A stretch of 64,000 nt of DNA, from positions 186,001 through 250,000 of the forward strand of contig JASBTI010000016.1 of assembly GCA_030148505.1 (NCBI GenBank), read 5' to 3'. The notes below the pieces were generated by a model. It was not told the origin of the DNA, did no database searches, and was given only the letters and a program-made list of their open reading frames with translations. This DNA comes from Rhodanobacter sp. (GTDB lineage: Bacteria; Pseudomonadota; Gammaproteobacteria; Xanthomonadales; Rhodanobacteraceae). This document shows positions 37,206-45,242 of this stretch, piece by piece (the first letter of the stretch is position 1; each line of letters begins with the position of its first letter). Both the position numbers and the translations under genes were made by a program.

Positions 37206-38561
37206 TCAGTCCGTCGCCAGTGCGGCCGCCGCCGGCACCCCGCCCGCATGGCGTTGCCGCAACGCTTCCCGGTAGAGGGTTTCCTCGCGTGTCGTGTGCG
37301 CCACGCTGAAACGTACGGCCAGCGCGCACAGCGAGCCGGCGATCACGAAGCCGCCCAGCAACATGAAAGTTTCCTGCACTGAACCCGTGGCCTTGAGCAG
37401 GAAGCCCGCCGCCACCGCACCGACGTTGCCGCCCGCCCCGATGATGCCGGCCACACCCCCCAGTGCCTGGCGATCGATGAAGGGTGTCAACGCATACGTT
37501 GCCCCGCAGGCCATGTGAGTGAATAAGCCGAAACTGAGCATTGCGACAATCGCCATCGTCGCGCTGTGCACGCTGGAGAACCACAGCAAGCCCAGGCCCT
37601 CCCCCAGCATCAGGGCGAACAGGAGCCACGTGCGCGCCTTCAGGCCGCGCCAATGCGCCAACCGGTCGGAAGTCATGCCGCCGATCGCACGCGCGAACAG
37701 CGCCAGTAGCCCGAAGCTGCCGGCCGCCATGCCTGCGCTGCGTAGATTCAATCCGAAGTGGTCCACGTAATAGATCGCGGCCACGCCGTGCACAAACAGT
37801 TCGATGCCGAAGCAACAGGCATAGGTCACGAACAGCATCCACACCCGGTAGTTGCGCGTCGCCGCCAGGAACACCGCCCAGCCGCCGCGCTTTCCGCTGT
37901 CGATGGAGAAGCCGCGTGCGCGCAGCTCGGAATAGTCACCTTGGGGGCAATCCTGCGCGTACTTCCAGTACAACACGCCGACGATCAGCATCAGCACCCC
38001 GGGCACGAACATCGCTGCGCGCCAGCCCAAACCGTGCTCCACGCCCATGGCCAGCACCGCTACCAGCACCCAGGGCATCACCGACTGGGCAACCCCGGCA
38101 CCGGCGTTGCCCCAGCCGGCGGTGACCGCGTTGGCGGTGCCCACCACATTGGGCGCGAACATTACCGAGGTGTGGTACTGGGTGATCACGAAGCTGGCGC
38201 CGATGGCGCCGATCGCCAGGCGAAAGAACAGGAAGGCGTGGTAACTCTGCGCGAAGGCGATCCCGAACACCGGGATCGCGCCCAGCAGCAGCAAGCCGGT
38301 ATAGGTGCGGCGGGGACCGAAGCGGTCGCACAGCGGTCCCACCAGCAGGCGTACCAGAATCGTGATCGACACGGCGGCGATGTTGATATTCGCAATCTGG
38401 TCGTTGTCCAGGCTGAAATCGCTCTTGATCAGCGGCATCAGCGGAGCCACCGCAAACCAGGCGAAGAAACAGACAAAAAAAGCCAGCCAGCTCAGATGAA
38501 ACGCGCGCATCTGGGGGGTACCCAGATTGAAAAGTTCGATCCGCGTAGCTTTGCTTTGCAT
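37206..38561 (-). CDS. Nitrate/nitrite MFS transporter (NarK/NasA type)
   Basis: 451 aa from the ATG reading MQSKATRIELFNLGTPQMRAFHLSWLAFFVCFFAWFAVAPLMP; the 518-aa track form reads through the promoter. Twelve membrane segments. Nitrate/nitrite porter signatures are visible: the FHLSWLAFFVCFFAWF first helix, GPLCDRFGPRRTYTGLL between helices 2 and 3, the NNP motif TAGWGNAGAGVAQSVMPWVL in helix 5, and a second Gly-rich signature GVAGIIGAGGNVGAVAAGFLL in helix 11. First gene of the assimilation operon, downstream of a sigma-54 promoter with an 80-nt leader. Confidence 0.95.
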   Translation of the reverse strand: MQSKATRIELFNLGTPQMRAFHLSWLAFFVCFFAWFAVAPLMPLIKSDFSLDNDQIANINIAAVSITILVRLLVGPLCDRFGPRRTYTGLLLLGAIPVFGIAFAQSYHAFLFFRLAIGAIGASFVITQYHTSVMFAPNVVGTANAVTAGWGNAGAGVAQSVMPWVLVAVLAMGVEHGLGWRAAMFVPGVLMLIVGVLYWKYAQDCPQGDYSELRARGFSIDSGKRGGWAVFLAATRNYRVWMLFVTYACCFGIELFVHGVAAIYYVDHFGLNLRSAGMAAGSFGLLALFARAIGGMTSDRLAHWRGLKARTWLLFALMLGEGLGLLWFSSVHSATMAIVAMLSFGLFTHMACGATYALTPFIDRQALGGVAGIIGAGGNVGAVAAGFLLKATGSVQETFMLLGGFVIAGSLCALAVRFSVAHTTREETLYREALRQRHAGGVPAAAALATD

Positions 38562-38651
38562 TCCGACCCCCAGAGGTGGCTGGCAGCAGTGGCTGTCTAC
38601 CCGTGCTGCGTCGATGGTGACGGCGAATAACGCTCTCACGCTATGTTGCGT

Positions 38652-38667
38652 AGCAACATCCGCGCCA
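38652..38667 (-). promoter_or_regulatory. Sigma-54 promoter of the nitrate-assimilation operon
   Basis: Read on the minus strand, TGGCGCGGATGTTGCT fits TGGCAC-N5-TTGCW with one change (A to G), keeps the invariant GG and GC, and has exactly 10 bp between them. The predicted start is near 38641, 80 nt before the transporter ATG. Confidence 0.85.
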
Positions 38668-38729
38668 TCGCCGTTGGTCCCAGTGTTCTGGGGCCTTAGA
38701 AGGGGACTCGGCGCGATAAAGCCGGTTGA

Positions 38730-38748
38730 GCGCACAGATATAGAGCGC
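38730..38748 (-). promoter_or_regulatory. NtrC-like site 2 of the nitrate operon
   Basis: On the minus strand GCGCTCTATATCTGTGCGC has inverted GCGC/GYGC ends like the GCAC/GTGC halves of NtrC sites (8 of 19 to consensus). Its centre is 32 bp from site 1 and about 98 bp upstream of the predicted start. Confidence 0.4.
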
Positions 38749-38761
38749 CATGTGAATCGCA

Positions 38762-38780
38762 TTGCACCAATAACGGGCGG
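38762..38780 (-). promoter_or_regulatory. NtrC-like site 1 of the nitrate operon
   Basis: On the minus strand CCGCCCGTTATTGGTGCAA carries the complete right half TGGTGCAA of the NtrC palindrome plus weaker left-half matches (11 of 19). It is centred about 130 bp upstream of the predicted sigma-54 start, the same distance as at glnA. Confidence 0.55.
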
Positions 38781-38938
38781 CTAGACGGCTGGTCGGGAAG
38801 GCTTCGGCGCGCCGCGCCGTCTGCCCGCTCACGGGGACACGAAGGCGATTCTTGCCGCAGGGGTTGGCGTCGAGCGAGTTTCCCCTGGCGAACCGCGCCG
38901 CTTCCGGGTGGGTTTTGCGAAGAGGCCTGAGGAGGACG

Positions 38939-39007
38939 ATGATGGGCGGGAATTGGAACGCTAGCAGCTGGGCAGCGACAGCTGGCGTGCAAACCCCAAC
39001 CGACTGA
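38939..39007 (+). CDS. Possible 22-residue peptide upstream of the cytochrome gene
   Basis: Too short for the ORF track. ATG ATG begins 3 bp after a perfect GAGGAGG-like stretch (GAGGAGGACG) and encodes MMGGNWNASSWAATAGVQTP followed by TD and a TGA stop. It has two Trp, no Cys, no charge except the last Asp, and does not look like a signal peptide. The cytochrome ATG is 27 bp after its stop with its own RBS, so the two could be co-transcribed. It may be a small protein, a peptide precursor or a leader; I do not recognise it. Confidence 0.35.
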   Translation: MMGGNWNASSWAATAGVQTPTD

Positions 39008-39033
39008 GCACCCCCATCAAAGGAGAAGCTGAC

Positions 39034-39495
39034 ATGCCACGATCATCTACTGCGTTGAGTACGCCCCGGCACCAAGGATTCCTGCTTGGCAGCATGTTGC
39101 TCGTCGCCTTCGGCGGATGGGGCGTGTGTCTGCCCGCGCAGGCTGCAGCCAGCAGCCCGATGGCCAAGGCGATCGCGACCGGCAAGCAGACTTTCATGCA
39201 CGACACTTTCGGCGGCAGTGGCAAAACTTGCTCATCCTGCCATACCGATGCGGGCCAGGGTCCGACGGTGACTCCGAACGGTGGTCGTTTCCCGAGCCTG
39301 GATGCTGCCGCGACGCACTTTCCGCGTTACAACGCCCGTGCCGGCAAGGTCATTACCTTGCAGGATCAGGTCCGCGCCTGCGTGACCGGCGCCTTGGGCG
39401 GCAAGCCACCCGCAGCCGACAGCGTCACCATGACCGACTTGGTCAGTTATCTGACATCGCTGTCGCAGGGCAAGCCCATGGCGATGGGTGAGTAG
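39034..39495 (+). CDS. Exported monoheme c-type cytochrome
   Basis: 153 aa with AAGGAG upstream. A long signal sequence (LLGSMLLVAFGGWGVCLPAQAAA, cut near residue 39) exports it to the periplasm. A single heme-binding motif CSSCH at residues 66-70 (GKTCSSCHTDAGQGP) is followed by PSLDAAATHFPRYNARAGKVITLQDQVRACVTGALGGKPPAADSVTMTDLVSYLTSLSQGKPM; a late Met may be the sixth heme ligand. The domain resembles SoxX/DHH-type cytochromes that use VxxCVxGALGGxPP. Electron partner unknown. Divergent from the nitrate operon. Confidence 0.85.
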   Translation: MPRSSTALSTPRHQGFLLGSMLLVAFGGWGVCLPAQAAASSPMAKAIATGKQTFMHDTFGGSGKTCSSCHTDAGQGPTVTPNGGRFPSLDAAATHFPRYNARAGKVITLQDQVRACVTGALGGKPPAADSVTMTDLVSYLTSLSQGKPMAMGE

Positions 39496-39581
39496 GAACG
39501 CCGCATTCGTCATGGCCGGCGAAACCGGTCATGACGCGCTTTACCGTGGCCGACCGTGGTCGGCCCAGTATGGCCCTCGAA

Positions 39582-39902
39582 TCAGGCGTGACCGACCACT
39601 ACTTCACTGATCTGCAGGGTGGGTACCAAGTCGGTGTAATTGGGTATGTCATCCATGATCTCCTTGGCATGCGGCGCGAAAGCTGTCTGGAACGCCTCGA
39701 CCGAGTCACAGAAAATGTGGCACATGCCGATGTAGGTCGCCGCGTCACCCGGCGCACCGCCAGCCAGCCCTCTGTCGACGGTGTAGTACAGACACGCATC
39801 GCCCATGCGTTGCTTGAGCAGCGGCATGTGCTTGTCACGGTAGTACGCATGGTCGAAGCGTGCGCCTGGGGTATTCGCGTACATCACACTGACCTTGATC
39901 AT
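39582..39902 (-). CDS. EthD-family small protein
   Basis: 106 aa. Begins MIKVSVMYANTPGARFDHAYYRDKHMPLLKQRMGDACLYYTVDRG and ends VPTLQISEVVVGHA. The YxxxHMPL motif and ferredoxin-like dimeric alpha-beta barrel pattern are typical of EthD/Dabb proteins. Their exact reaction is unknown outside the ETBE-degradation cluster where EthD was named. Single gene on the minus strand between the cytochrome and the small membrane protein. Confidence 0.88.
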   Translation of the reverse strand: MIKVSVMYANTPGARFDHAYYRDKHMPLLKQRMGDACLYYTVDRGLAGGAPGDAATYIGMCHIFCDSVEAFQTAFAPHAKEIMDDIPNYTDLVPTLQISEVVVGHA

Positions 39903-40025
39903 CGTGGATCTCCCACGCCCGGACGCGAGGCCCGGAAAATCGTGATGGCGGTGAACTGGCCAGCCGGAAAACGCGTCGTGGCATGACCATCCTGTGAGGG
40001 ATGAGCTTTGCGCGGAGCATCGGCC

Positions 40026-40196
40026 TTACCGTGTTGTAACCGATGCTTTTGCTGGCTTGCGATGGAACAGCCGGAACCAGAAGGTGGCTTCGGCGAGGAG
40101 GCCAAACCCTGCAAAAACCGCCATCCCGCTGGCCATGCCGACGGCGTAGACGCCCAAGGCTACCAACAGACAGCCCAGCGTAATCAGATGCCTCAT
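40026..40196 (-). CDS. Small two-helix membrane protein
   Basis: 56 aa from the ATG reading MRHLITLGCLLVALGVYAVGMASGMAVFAGFGLLAEATFWFRLFHR; the 90-aa track start adds an unlikely Arg/Pro-rich stretch. Two hydrophobic helices with a short turn and a basic tail (KPAKASVTTR). No known function. It lies downstream of the LytS/LytTR pair on the same strand with a 195-bp gap. Confidence 0.65.
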   Translation of the reverse strand: MRHLITLGCLLVALGVYAVGMASGMAVFAGFGLLAEATFWFRLFHRKPAKASVTTR

Positions 40197-40391
40197 GGTA
40201 CGGCTCCGTGGAAACCGGTGTGCTGAAATTCCAGGTGAGGCTGCTGTGGGCAGTCTCGGCAACGCTTCGATGCTCTCCCTCTGACCATGCGCCGTCAAGC
40301 GCGGGATAGCCTCGCCAATTCCCGGCGGCCCGGATGTTGCTGCCTGTCCCCGCCTCCCCAGGTTGCGCGGTGCGGCTTCCGTGAAAACAAC

Positions 40392-41096
40392 TCAACCGAG
40401 ACGCAGCAGCTTGCGGACTGCCGGCAGATTGCGGCGGCTGACTTCGGGGGTGCTTTCGGTGCCGTCGAGGCGGGCCAGTACGCGTCCGTCGTCGAGCGTC
40501 TTCAAGCCGAGCACACGGGATGGCGGAGCCAGGCAGTTGCGATGCAGGCGGATCCACTGGTCGGGATAGGTCTCCTCCAACTGTCGCAGGGATTCCTCGA
40601 TCAATAGCTCGCCACCGACATGCTGCACCAGAACGTATTTTTCCTCGGCCAGCAGGCAGATCACCTCAGTCAAGGCAATACGGATCGCTTCGCCGCGCAA
40701 TCGCCCATATAGCCACGCTGCCGTTTCACGCGGCGTATCGTCCAGTCGCCGCTGGGCGCGTTGCAGCGCATCGCGCAGACGTTCCAGGCGCACCGGTTTG
40801 AGCAGGTAGTCGACCGCGCCGAGCTCAAAAGCCTCCACCGCGTGACCTTCGTAGGCGGTGCAGAAAACCACCTGCGGCCGTGTCCTGTCGGCCAATCGTG
40901 CCGCCAGGCTGGTGCCGTCGAGGCCAGGCATGTTGATATCCAGCAGCAGCAGCTCGGGGTTCAGCGTGTTGATCGCCACCAGGGCGGCTTCGCCGTCGCC
41001 GATGCTGCCAACGACTTCGATGCCGTCACAGTCTTCCAGCAACGCTGCTAGCCGCGCTCTTGCCAGGGGCTCGTCGTCGACAATCAATACGCGCAT
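40392..41096 (-). CDS. LytTR-family response regulator (AlgR/LytR type)
   Basis: 234 aa. Receiver domain with MRVLIVDDEPLARARLAALLE and phospho-acceptor Asp in LLLLDINMPGLDGTSLAARL, followed by the conserved signalling Thr/Lys region FCTAYEGHAVEAFELGAVDYLLKPVRLERL. The C-terminal LytTR DNA-binding domain spans about residues 135-232 (TEVICLLAEEKYVLVQHVGGELLIEESLRQLEETYPDQWIRLHRNCL). The start overlaps the kinase stop by one base (TGATG). Target genes unknown; AlgR homologues control surface polysaccharide and type IV pili. Confidence 0.93.
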   Translation of the reverse strand: MRVLIVDDEPLARARLAALLEDCDGIEVVGSIGDGEAALVAINTLNPELLLLDINMPGLDGTSLAARLADRTRPQVVFCTAYEGHAVEAFELGAVDYLLKPVRLERLRDALQRAQRRLDDTPRETAAWLYGRLRGEAIRIALTEVICLLAEEKYVLVQHVGGELLIEESLRQLEETYPDQWIRLHRNCLAPPSRVLGLKTLDDGRVLARLDGTESTPEVSRRNLPAVRKLLRLG

Positions 41097-42145
41097 CAGG
41101 CGGATGCCCCGGGCAGATAAAGCCTTACCACGAAACGGTCGTCCTGGGGCCCTGCCTCGACAGTCGCCTTGGGCCCATAGCGGTAGACCACACGCTGACG
41201 CACATTGTCCAGGCCATGACCGGTACCGCCCAGAGCAGGGGTAACGGGGAGCGGGTTGACGATCTCGATGCGGATGCCGCCGCCATCGGCGTCAACACGT
41301 ATGCTGATTTCGCCACCCGCGCGCAACGGCTGGATGCCATGGCGTACGGCGTTCTCGACCAGCGGTTGCAGCAGCAGCCGGGGCAACGGGAAATCCTCCG
41401 GCAACGCGCACAGGTCCCGCTGCACGCGGAGGCGTTCGCCCAGCCGCAACTGCTCGATGGCCAGGTAGCGCTCGACCAGCGCCAGTTCTTCGGCCAGCGT
41501 GCCGTCGCCGGTGTCGTGCTGGCCCAGCGCGGCACGAAACAGTTCGGATAGATCTTCAACCGTGCGCTCCGCGGCGGTGGGGTCGACCCGGATCAGCGCG
41601 GCCACGGTATTCATGCTGTTGAACAGAAAATGCGGGCGGATCCGTGCCTGCAATGCTTCGACCTGGGCACGGGCGACCGCGGAAAGGCGCATCTGCCACT
41701 GCGTCAGCACGTAGAAATAGCGCAGCATAGCCGCGCCGAGGAGGGCCGCGATGATCACGTTGTCGCGTACAAAACCCAGCATGCTGGTATCGATCAACTG
41801 CATTTTCAGCGCCACGTCGAACCAGCGCGCCAGCGCACTGGCGACGGCGACGATCAGCACGATCAGCAACCACACGCCGACATACGGCAGGTGCGCCGGC
41901 AGGCGCTGCAGCCGCGGGCGCAGCTTGCATGCACTGACCGCGATCACCAGGATCAACCAGGTTACGAACAGCATGCTGACGCTGTAGGCGGGCCAGTCAT
42001 GGGTGCTGTCGCGCGCCAGCCACATCACCGTAGTCGTCAGTGCGCCGATCATGAACAGTGCGAATAGCTCCGGCAACCGGCAGAAATCCGGCAGCGGACT
42101 GCGTTCGGTGCGGCGCGAGCCGCGGGCGGCAGAAGGGACGCGCAT
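41096..42145 (-). CDS. LytS/AlgZ-type sensor histidine kinase
   Basis: 349 aa. Four hydrophobic segments in the first 170 residues (LFALFMIGALTTTVMWLA; VSMLFVTWLILVIAVSA; YVGVWLLIVLIVAVASALA; NVIIAALLGAAMLRYFYVL). The His_kinase (PF06580) box follows: LQARIRPHFLFNSMNTVAALIRVDP with the phospho-His in RPHFLFN, then LQPLVENAVRHGIQP and the G box GGTGHGLDNVRQR. Cognate to the overlapping LytTR regulator. Confidence 0.93.
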   Translation of the reverse strand: MRVPSAARGSRRTERSPLPDFCRLPELFALFMIGALTTTVMWLARDSTHDWPAYSVSMLFVTWLILVIAVSACKLRPRLQRLPAHLPYVGVWLLIVLIVAVASALARWFDVALKMQLIDTSMLGFVRDNVIIAALLGAAMLRYFYVLTQWQMRLSAVARAQVEALQARIRPHFLFNSMNTVAALIRVDPTAAERTVEDLSELFRAALGQHDTGDGTLAEELALVERYLAIEQLRLGERLRVQRDLCALPEDFPLPRLLLQPLVENAVRHGIQPLRAGGEISIRVDADGGGIRIEIVNPLPVTPALGGTGHGLDNVRQRVVYRYGPKATVEAGPQDDRFVVRLYLPGASA

Positions 42146-42176
42146 AAGACTAAGTATGCCGCATGCGCGAGCGGGA

Positions 42177-42854
42177 TCAGGAGGGCATGAACGGTTTCAA
42201 CCGTTGACCAAGCCAGCCACGCAGTGCGGCGATCTCCTCGGCGCAGACGGCGTGTGCCATCGGATAGGTATGCCAGTCCACCGCATAACCCAGCGATTGC
42301 AGAAGCTCGCGTGATTCCATACCGCGCTGCAGCGCCACCACCGGATCCGCGGTGCCATGGCCCCAAAAGATGGGCGTAGTGGCATTCGCCGTGCTGCGCT
42401 CGCTGGCGAGCGTGGCCGGCAAGGGCAGGTAGGTCGACAGTGCCACGATGCCAGCCAGTTTATCGGCGTGGCGCAGGCCGCCGGCCAGCGCGATCGCGCC
42501 GCCTTGGGAGAAGCCGGCCAGCACGATTCGCTCGCTGGGCACGCCGCGGCTGTGCTCGCGGGCGATCAAGGTCTCCAGCTCGCCGATCGAGGCGCGCATG
42601 CCGACTTCGTCCTGCCGCGCATTGAGGTCGAACGCGGCGATGTCGTACCAGGCGCGCATCGACATGCCATTGTTGATGGTTACCGGCCGCACCGGTGCGT
42701 GGGGAAACACGAAGCGCAAGGGTGGCCATGCCTGGTCCACCAATTCCGGCACGATCGGTGCGAAATCGTGGCCATCGGCGCCCAACCCATGCAGCCAGAT
42801 GATGCTGCAAACAGGGTGAGTGGCGGTTTCGTGTTCGATGGCGGGAAGGGTCAT
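42177..42854 (-). CDS. Carboxylesterase of the phospholipase/carboxylesterase alpha/beta-hydrolase family
   Basis: 225 aa from the ATG reading MTLPAIEHETATHPVCSIIWLHGLGADGHDF. Catalytic triad motifs: nucleophile Ser in LAGFSQGGAIALAGGL, Asp in IFWGHGTADPVVALQRG, His in YPMAHAVCAEEI. The oxyanion-hole loop is WLHGLGADGHDF. Soluble and cytoplasmic, like EstB of Pseudomonas, which cleaves short-chain acyl esters. It lies 52 bp downstream of the prolyl-oligopeptidase-like gene on the same strand. Confidence 0.93.
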   Translation of the reverse strand: MTLPAIEHETATHPVCSIIWLHGLGADGHDFAPIVPELVDQAWPPLRFVFPHAPVRPVTINNGMSMRAWYDIAAFDLNARQDEVGMRASIGELETLIAREHSRGVPSERIVLAGFSQGGAIALAGGLRHADKLAGIVALSTYLPLPATLASERSTANATTPIFWGHGTADPVVALQRGMESRELLQSLGYAVDWHTYPMAHAVCAEEIAALRGWLGQRLKPFMPS

Positions 42855-42906
42855 GCGCGGGGTCCGTTGTGGGTGAGAGGGTGGTGCTCCTGACGTGGCA
42901 GCTTGC

Positions 42907-45081
42907 TCATTCCGTGGCGTCCGGCAGGCCCAGCTCGTGAGCAAAGAAAGTCAGCATGATGGCGGTATTGCCGACGCGCTGACTGAAGGGGGCGCCGATG
43001 CCGTGACCCGCGTTCATCCGTGTCAGCAGCAGGATCGGTCGCGTTGACGAGGTCGCGTTTTGCAGGGCCGCGGCGAACTTGCGTGATTGCCACGGCGCCA
43101 CCCGCGGGTCGTTGGCGCCGGTGGTCATCAGCACCGCCGGGTAGGCGGTGCGCGGTTTCACGTTCTGCAGCGGCGAGTAGGCCAGGGTCGCTTTGAATTG
43201 CGCCGGATCGCCAACGCTGCCGTATTCGCTCACATTGTAGGCACCGTTGTCGAAGTGGGTCTCGTGGCGAATCATGTCGTAGATGCCGACCATCGATACC
43301 ACCGCGCGGTAATCCCCGGGATGCTGCACCAGCGAGGCGCCCATCAGCAGGCCACCGTTGCTGCCGCCGAGGATGCCTAGGTGCGCGCGGTCGGTCCAGC
43401 GACTGCGGAACAGCGCCAGGGTAGCGGCGTGGAAATCGTCGAACACCGTCTGCTTGTGCAACTTCTGGCCTTGCGCATGCCACACCTCGCCATCCTCGTT
43501 GCCACCGCGAATGTTGGCGAAGGCAAGTACGCCGCCCCGCTCCAACCAGGCCAGCTCGGCGCCGACGAAGTGGGGGCGGATCGGAATGTCGAAGCCGCCG
43601 TAGCTGTACAGAATGGTCGGCTGCCGACCGTCGCGGGTAACACCACGCAGTGACAGCACGGTCACCGGAATCCGCGTGCCGTCCTTCGACACGCCGTTGA
43701 GCCGGTGCGTTTCGATACCCGAATAGTCGGCGGCCGGCTGCACCTGGAACACGGTTTTCAGCACGCCCGATCGTGCGTCGTACGCGGCCCAGCGCGAGGG
43801 ATTCGTCCAGCCGCTGTAGCCGATAAGCGCGTGAGGCGATCCTTGCTCGGAGGCGATGCCGGTTATCGCGATGCCCCTGGCCGGCAGCGGCAACCGGCGC
43901 ACGAATTGGGCACGCGCCAGCCTGGGTGAGGCACGGTATTGGTCCACCCACCAGTCCGGGCCCCAGCTGCGCACCACCAGGAAACCATTGGCGATCGGGG
44001 CGATCCTTTGCACGGCCCCCCGTTGCTGCGCAAGCAGGGTTCGCGCGACACCATCGGCGCCGATGCGCAGCAGCTTGCCCTGTGGCGCACCGGCAAAACT
44101 GACCACGACGAGCTGCTGGCCGACCCATGCGGCGCTGCGCACGTTGGCATCGTGGCCGATCATCTTTTTCCATTGCGTGCCATCGCGCAGATAGAGCTCG
44201 GCCGGCCCGCCATCGCCGATATTGGCCAGCACGGCAAGCCGATGCGCGCCGGCTGAGCTGAGCAGGCGATACTCGGCCACCCGCGAATAGTGCTGGCCAA
44301 AGACTGCCCGGTCCGCCGTCGCCGCGTGTCCCAGGACGTGGTGCACCAAGGTGGCGTTGAATGGCTGCACGGATTCGCCAGGGGGCGGCGGCGCAAAGCG
44401 CGCATAGGTGAAGCCTTGTTCATCGGCGTCCCAGGCCAGCGCCGGCGGGGTGGTACCGCCCCCGGCCCACGGCAAGGTATCGGGCAGCAACGTGCCGCTG
44501 GCCACATCGAGGACGTGGATGGTGGTCAGCTCGCTGCCGCCCTCGGCCGTGCCGTAGGCCAGGTAGCGGCCGTGAGGCGATGGCCAGTAGGCGGTAATCG
44601 CGGTGTTGCCCTGCTCGGCATCCAGATCCACCAGCACCCGTGGCTTGCCGTTGGGCCACGCCTGCGCCATCAGCTGCGGTTGCGGTTGTGGCGGGGTTTC
44701 TTGCAGGTAGAACAAGGTGCCGCCGGCTAGCCGTGGCGAAGAGCGCGTCGTCGACGTGATGGCCAGTTGCCGCACGCGGGCAGCGATTGTGGTGCCTTCC
44801 GGGATCGCCGCCAGCACGCTTTCCGTGTAGGTGTTTTGCGCATTGATCCATTGCTGTACCGCCGGATTGTGCGCATTTTCCAGCCAGCGATAAGGGTCGC
44901 TCACGGTAATCCCGTGAAGGCGACTGGATGCCGCATGTTTCGGTGTGGCTGGTGGAAGCGTGCGCGCCGGACCGATCAGCGACACCTCCGGTTTGGTCCC
45001 GTTCTGCTGAGGCAGTAATTGGCTTGCGTGTCCGGCCCATGAAGCCAGTAGCACGATGGCAAGAACAAGCAGACTGCGCAT
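42907..45081 (-). CDS. Secreted prolyl-oligopeptidase-family (S9A) serine peptidase
   Basis: 724 aa from the ATG reading MRSLLVLAIVLLASWAGHAS, a signal peptide, so periplasmic or secreted. S9A order: N-terminal helix with GITVSDPYRWLENAHNPAVQQWINAQNTYTESVL, seven-bladed beta-propeller (about residues 110-440), then the hydrolase domain. Triad: Ser in LGILGGSNGGLLMGA, Asp in MTTGANDPRVAPW, His in RMNAGHGIGAPFSQR. Cleaves peptides after Pro in family members. The upstream track extension is not supported. Confidence 0.95.
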   Translation of the reverse strand: MRSLLVLAIVLLASWAGHASQLLPQQNGTKPEVSLIGPARTLPPATPKHAASSRLHGITVSDPYRWLENAHNPAVQQWINAQNTYTESVLAAIPEGTTIAARVRQLAITSTTRSSPRLAGGTLFYLQETPPQPQPQLMAQAWPNGKPRVLVDLDAEQGNTAITAYWPSPHGRYLAYGTAEGGSELTTIHVLDVASGTLLPDTLPWAGGGTTPPALAWDADEQGFTYARFAPPPPGESVQPFNATLVHHVLGHAATADRAVFGQHYSRVAEYRLLSSAGAHRLAVLANIGDGGPAELYLRDGTQWKKMIGHDANVRSAAWVGQQLVVVSFAGAPQGKLLRIGADGVARTLLAQQRGAVQRIAPIANGFLVVRSWGPDWWVDQYRASPRLARAQFVRRLPLPARGIAITGIASEQGSPHALIGYSGWTNPSRWAAYDARSGVLKTVFQVQPAADYSGIETHRLNGVSKDGTRIPVTVLSLRGVTRDGRQPTILYSYGGFDIPIRPHFVGAELAWLERGGVLAFANIRGGNEDGEVWHAQGQKLHKQTVFDDFHAATLALFRSRWTDRAHLGILGGSNGGLLMGASLVQHPGDYRAVVSMVGIYDMIRHETHFDNGAYNVSEYGSVGDPAQFKATLAYSPLQNVKPRTAYPAVLMTTGANDPRVAPWQSRKFAAALQNATSSTRPILLLTRMNAGHGIGAPFSQRVGNTAIMLTFFAHELGLPDATE

Positions 45082-45242
45082 GACCGACCGTCCGGTAATC
45101 AATCGAAGCTGCAGGGTAACCCCCGCGCGTGTCGCGTGCATCCGCCGATCGCGGTCCCTCATCGCTGGCTGCCCTGGTGTGAAACGGCCGGGAAAGAAAA
45201 CCCGCGCAGGATATTCGATTGGACGTATCGATATGCTGCACC

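Larger units (their letters stand above)
38562..38938. other. Divergent control region between the nitrate operon and the cytochrome unit
   Basis: 377 bp holding the sigma-54 promoter and two NtrC-like sites for the nitrate operon (annotated separately). The 80-nt leader includes a 6-bp GCAGCA/TGCTGC hairpin; no two-hairpin antitermination leader of the NasR/NasT type was evident. On the plus side the only clear signal is the GGAGG ribosome site at its end. GC-rich hairpin GGCGCGCCGCGCC lies near 38805-38818. Confidence 0.55.
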
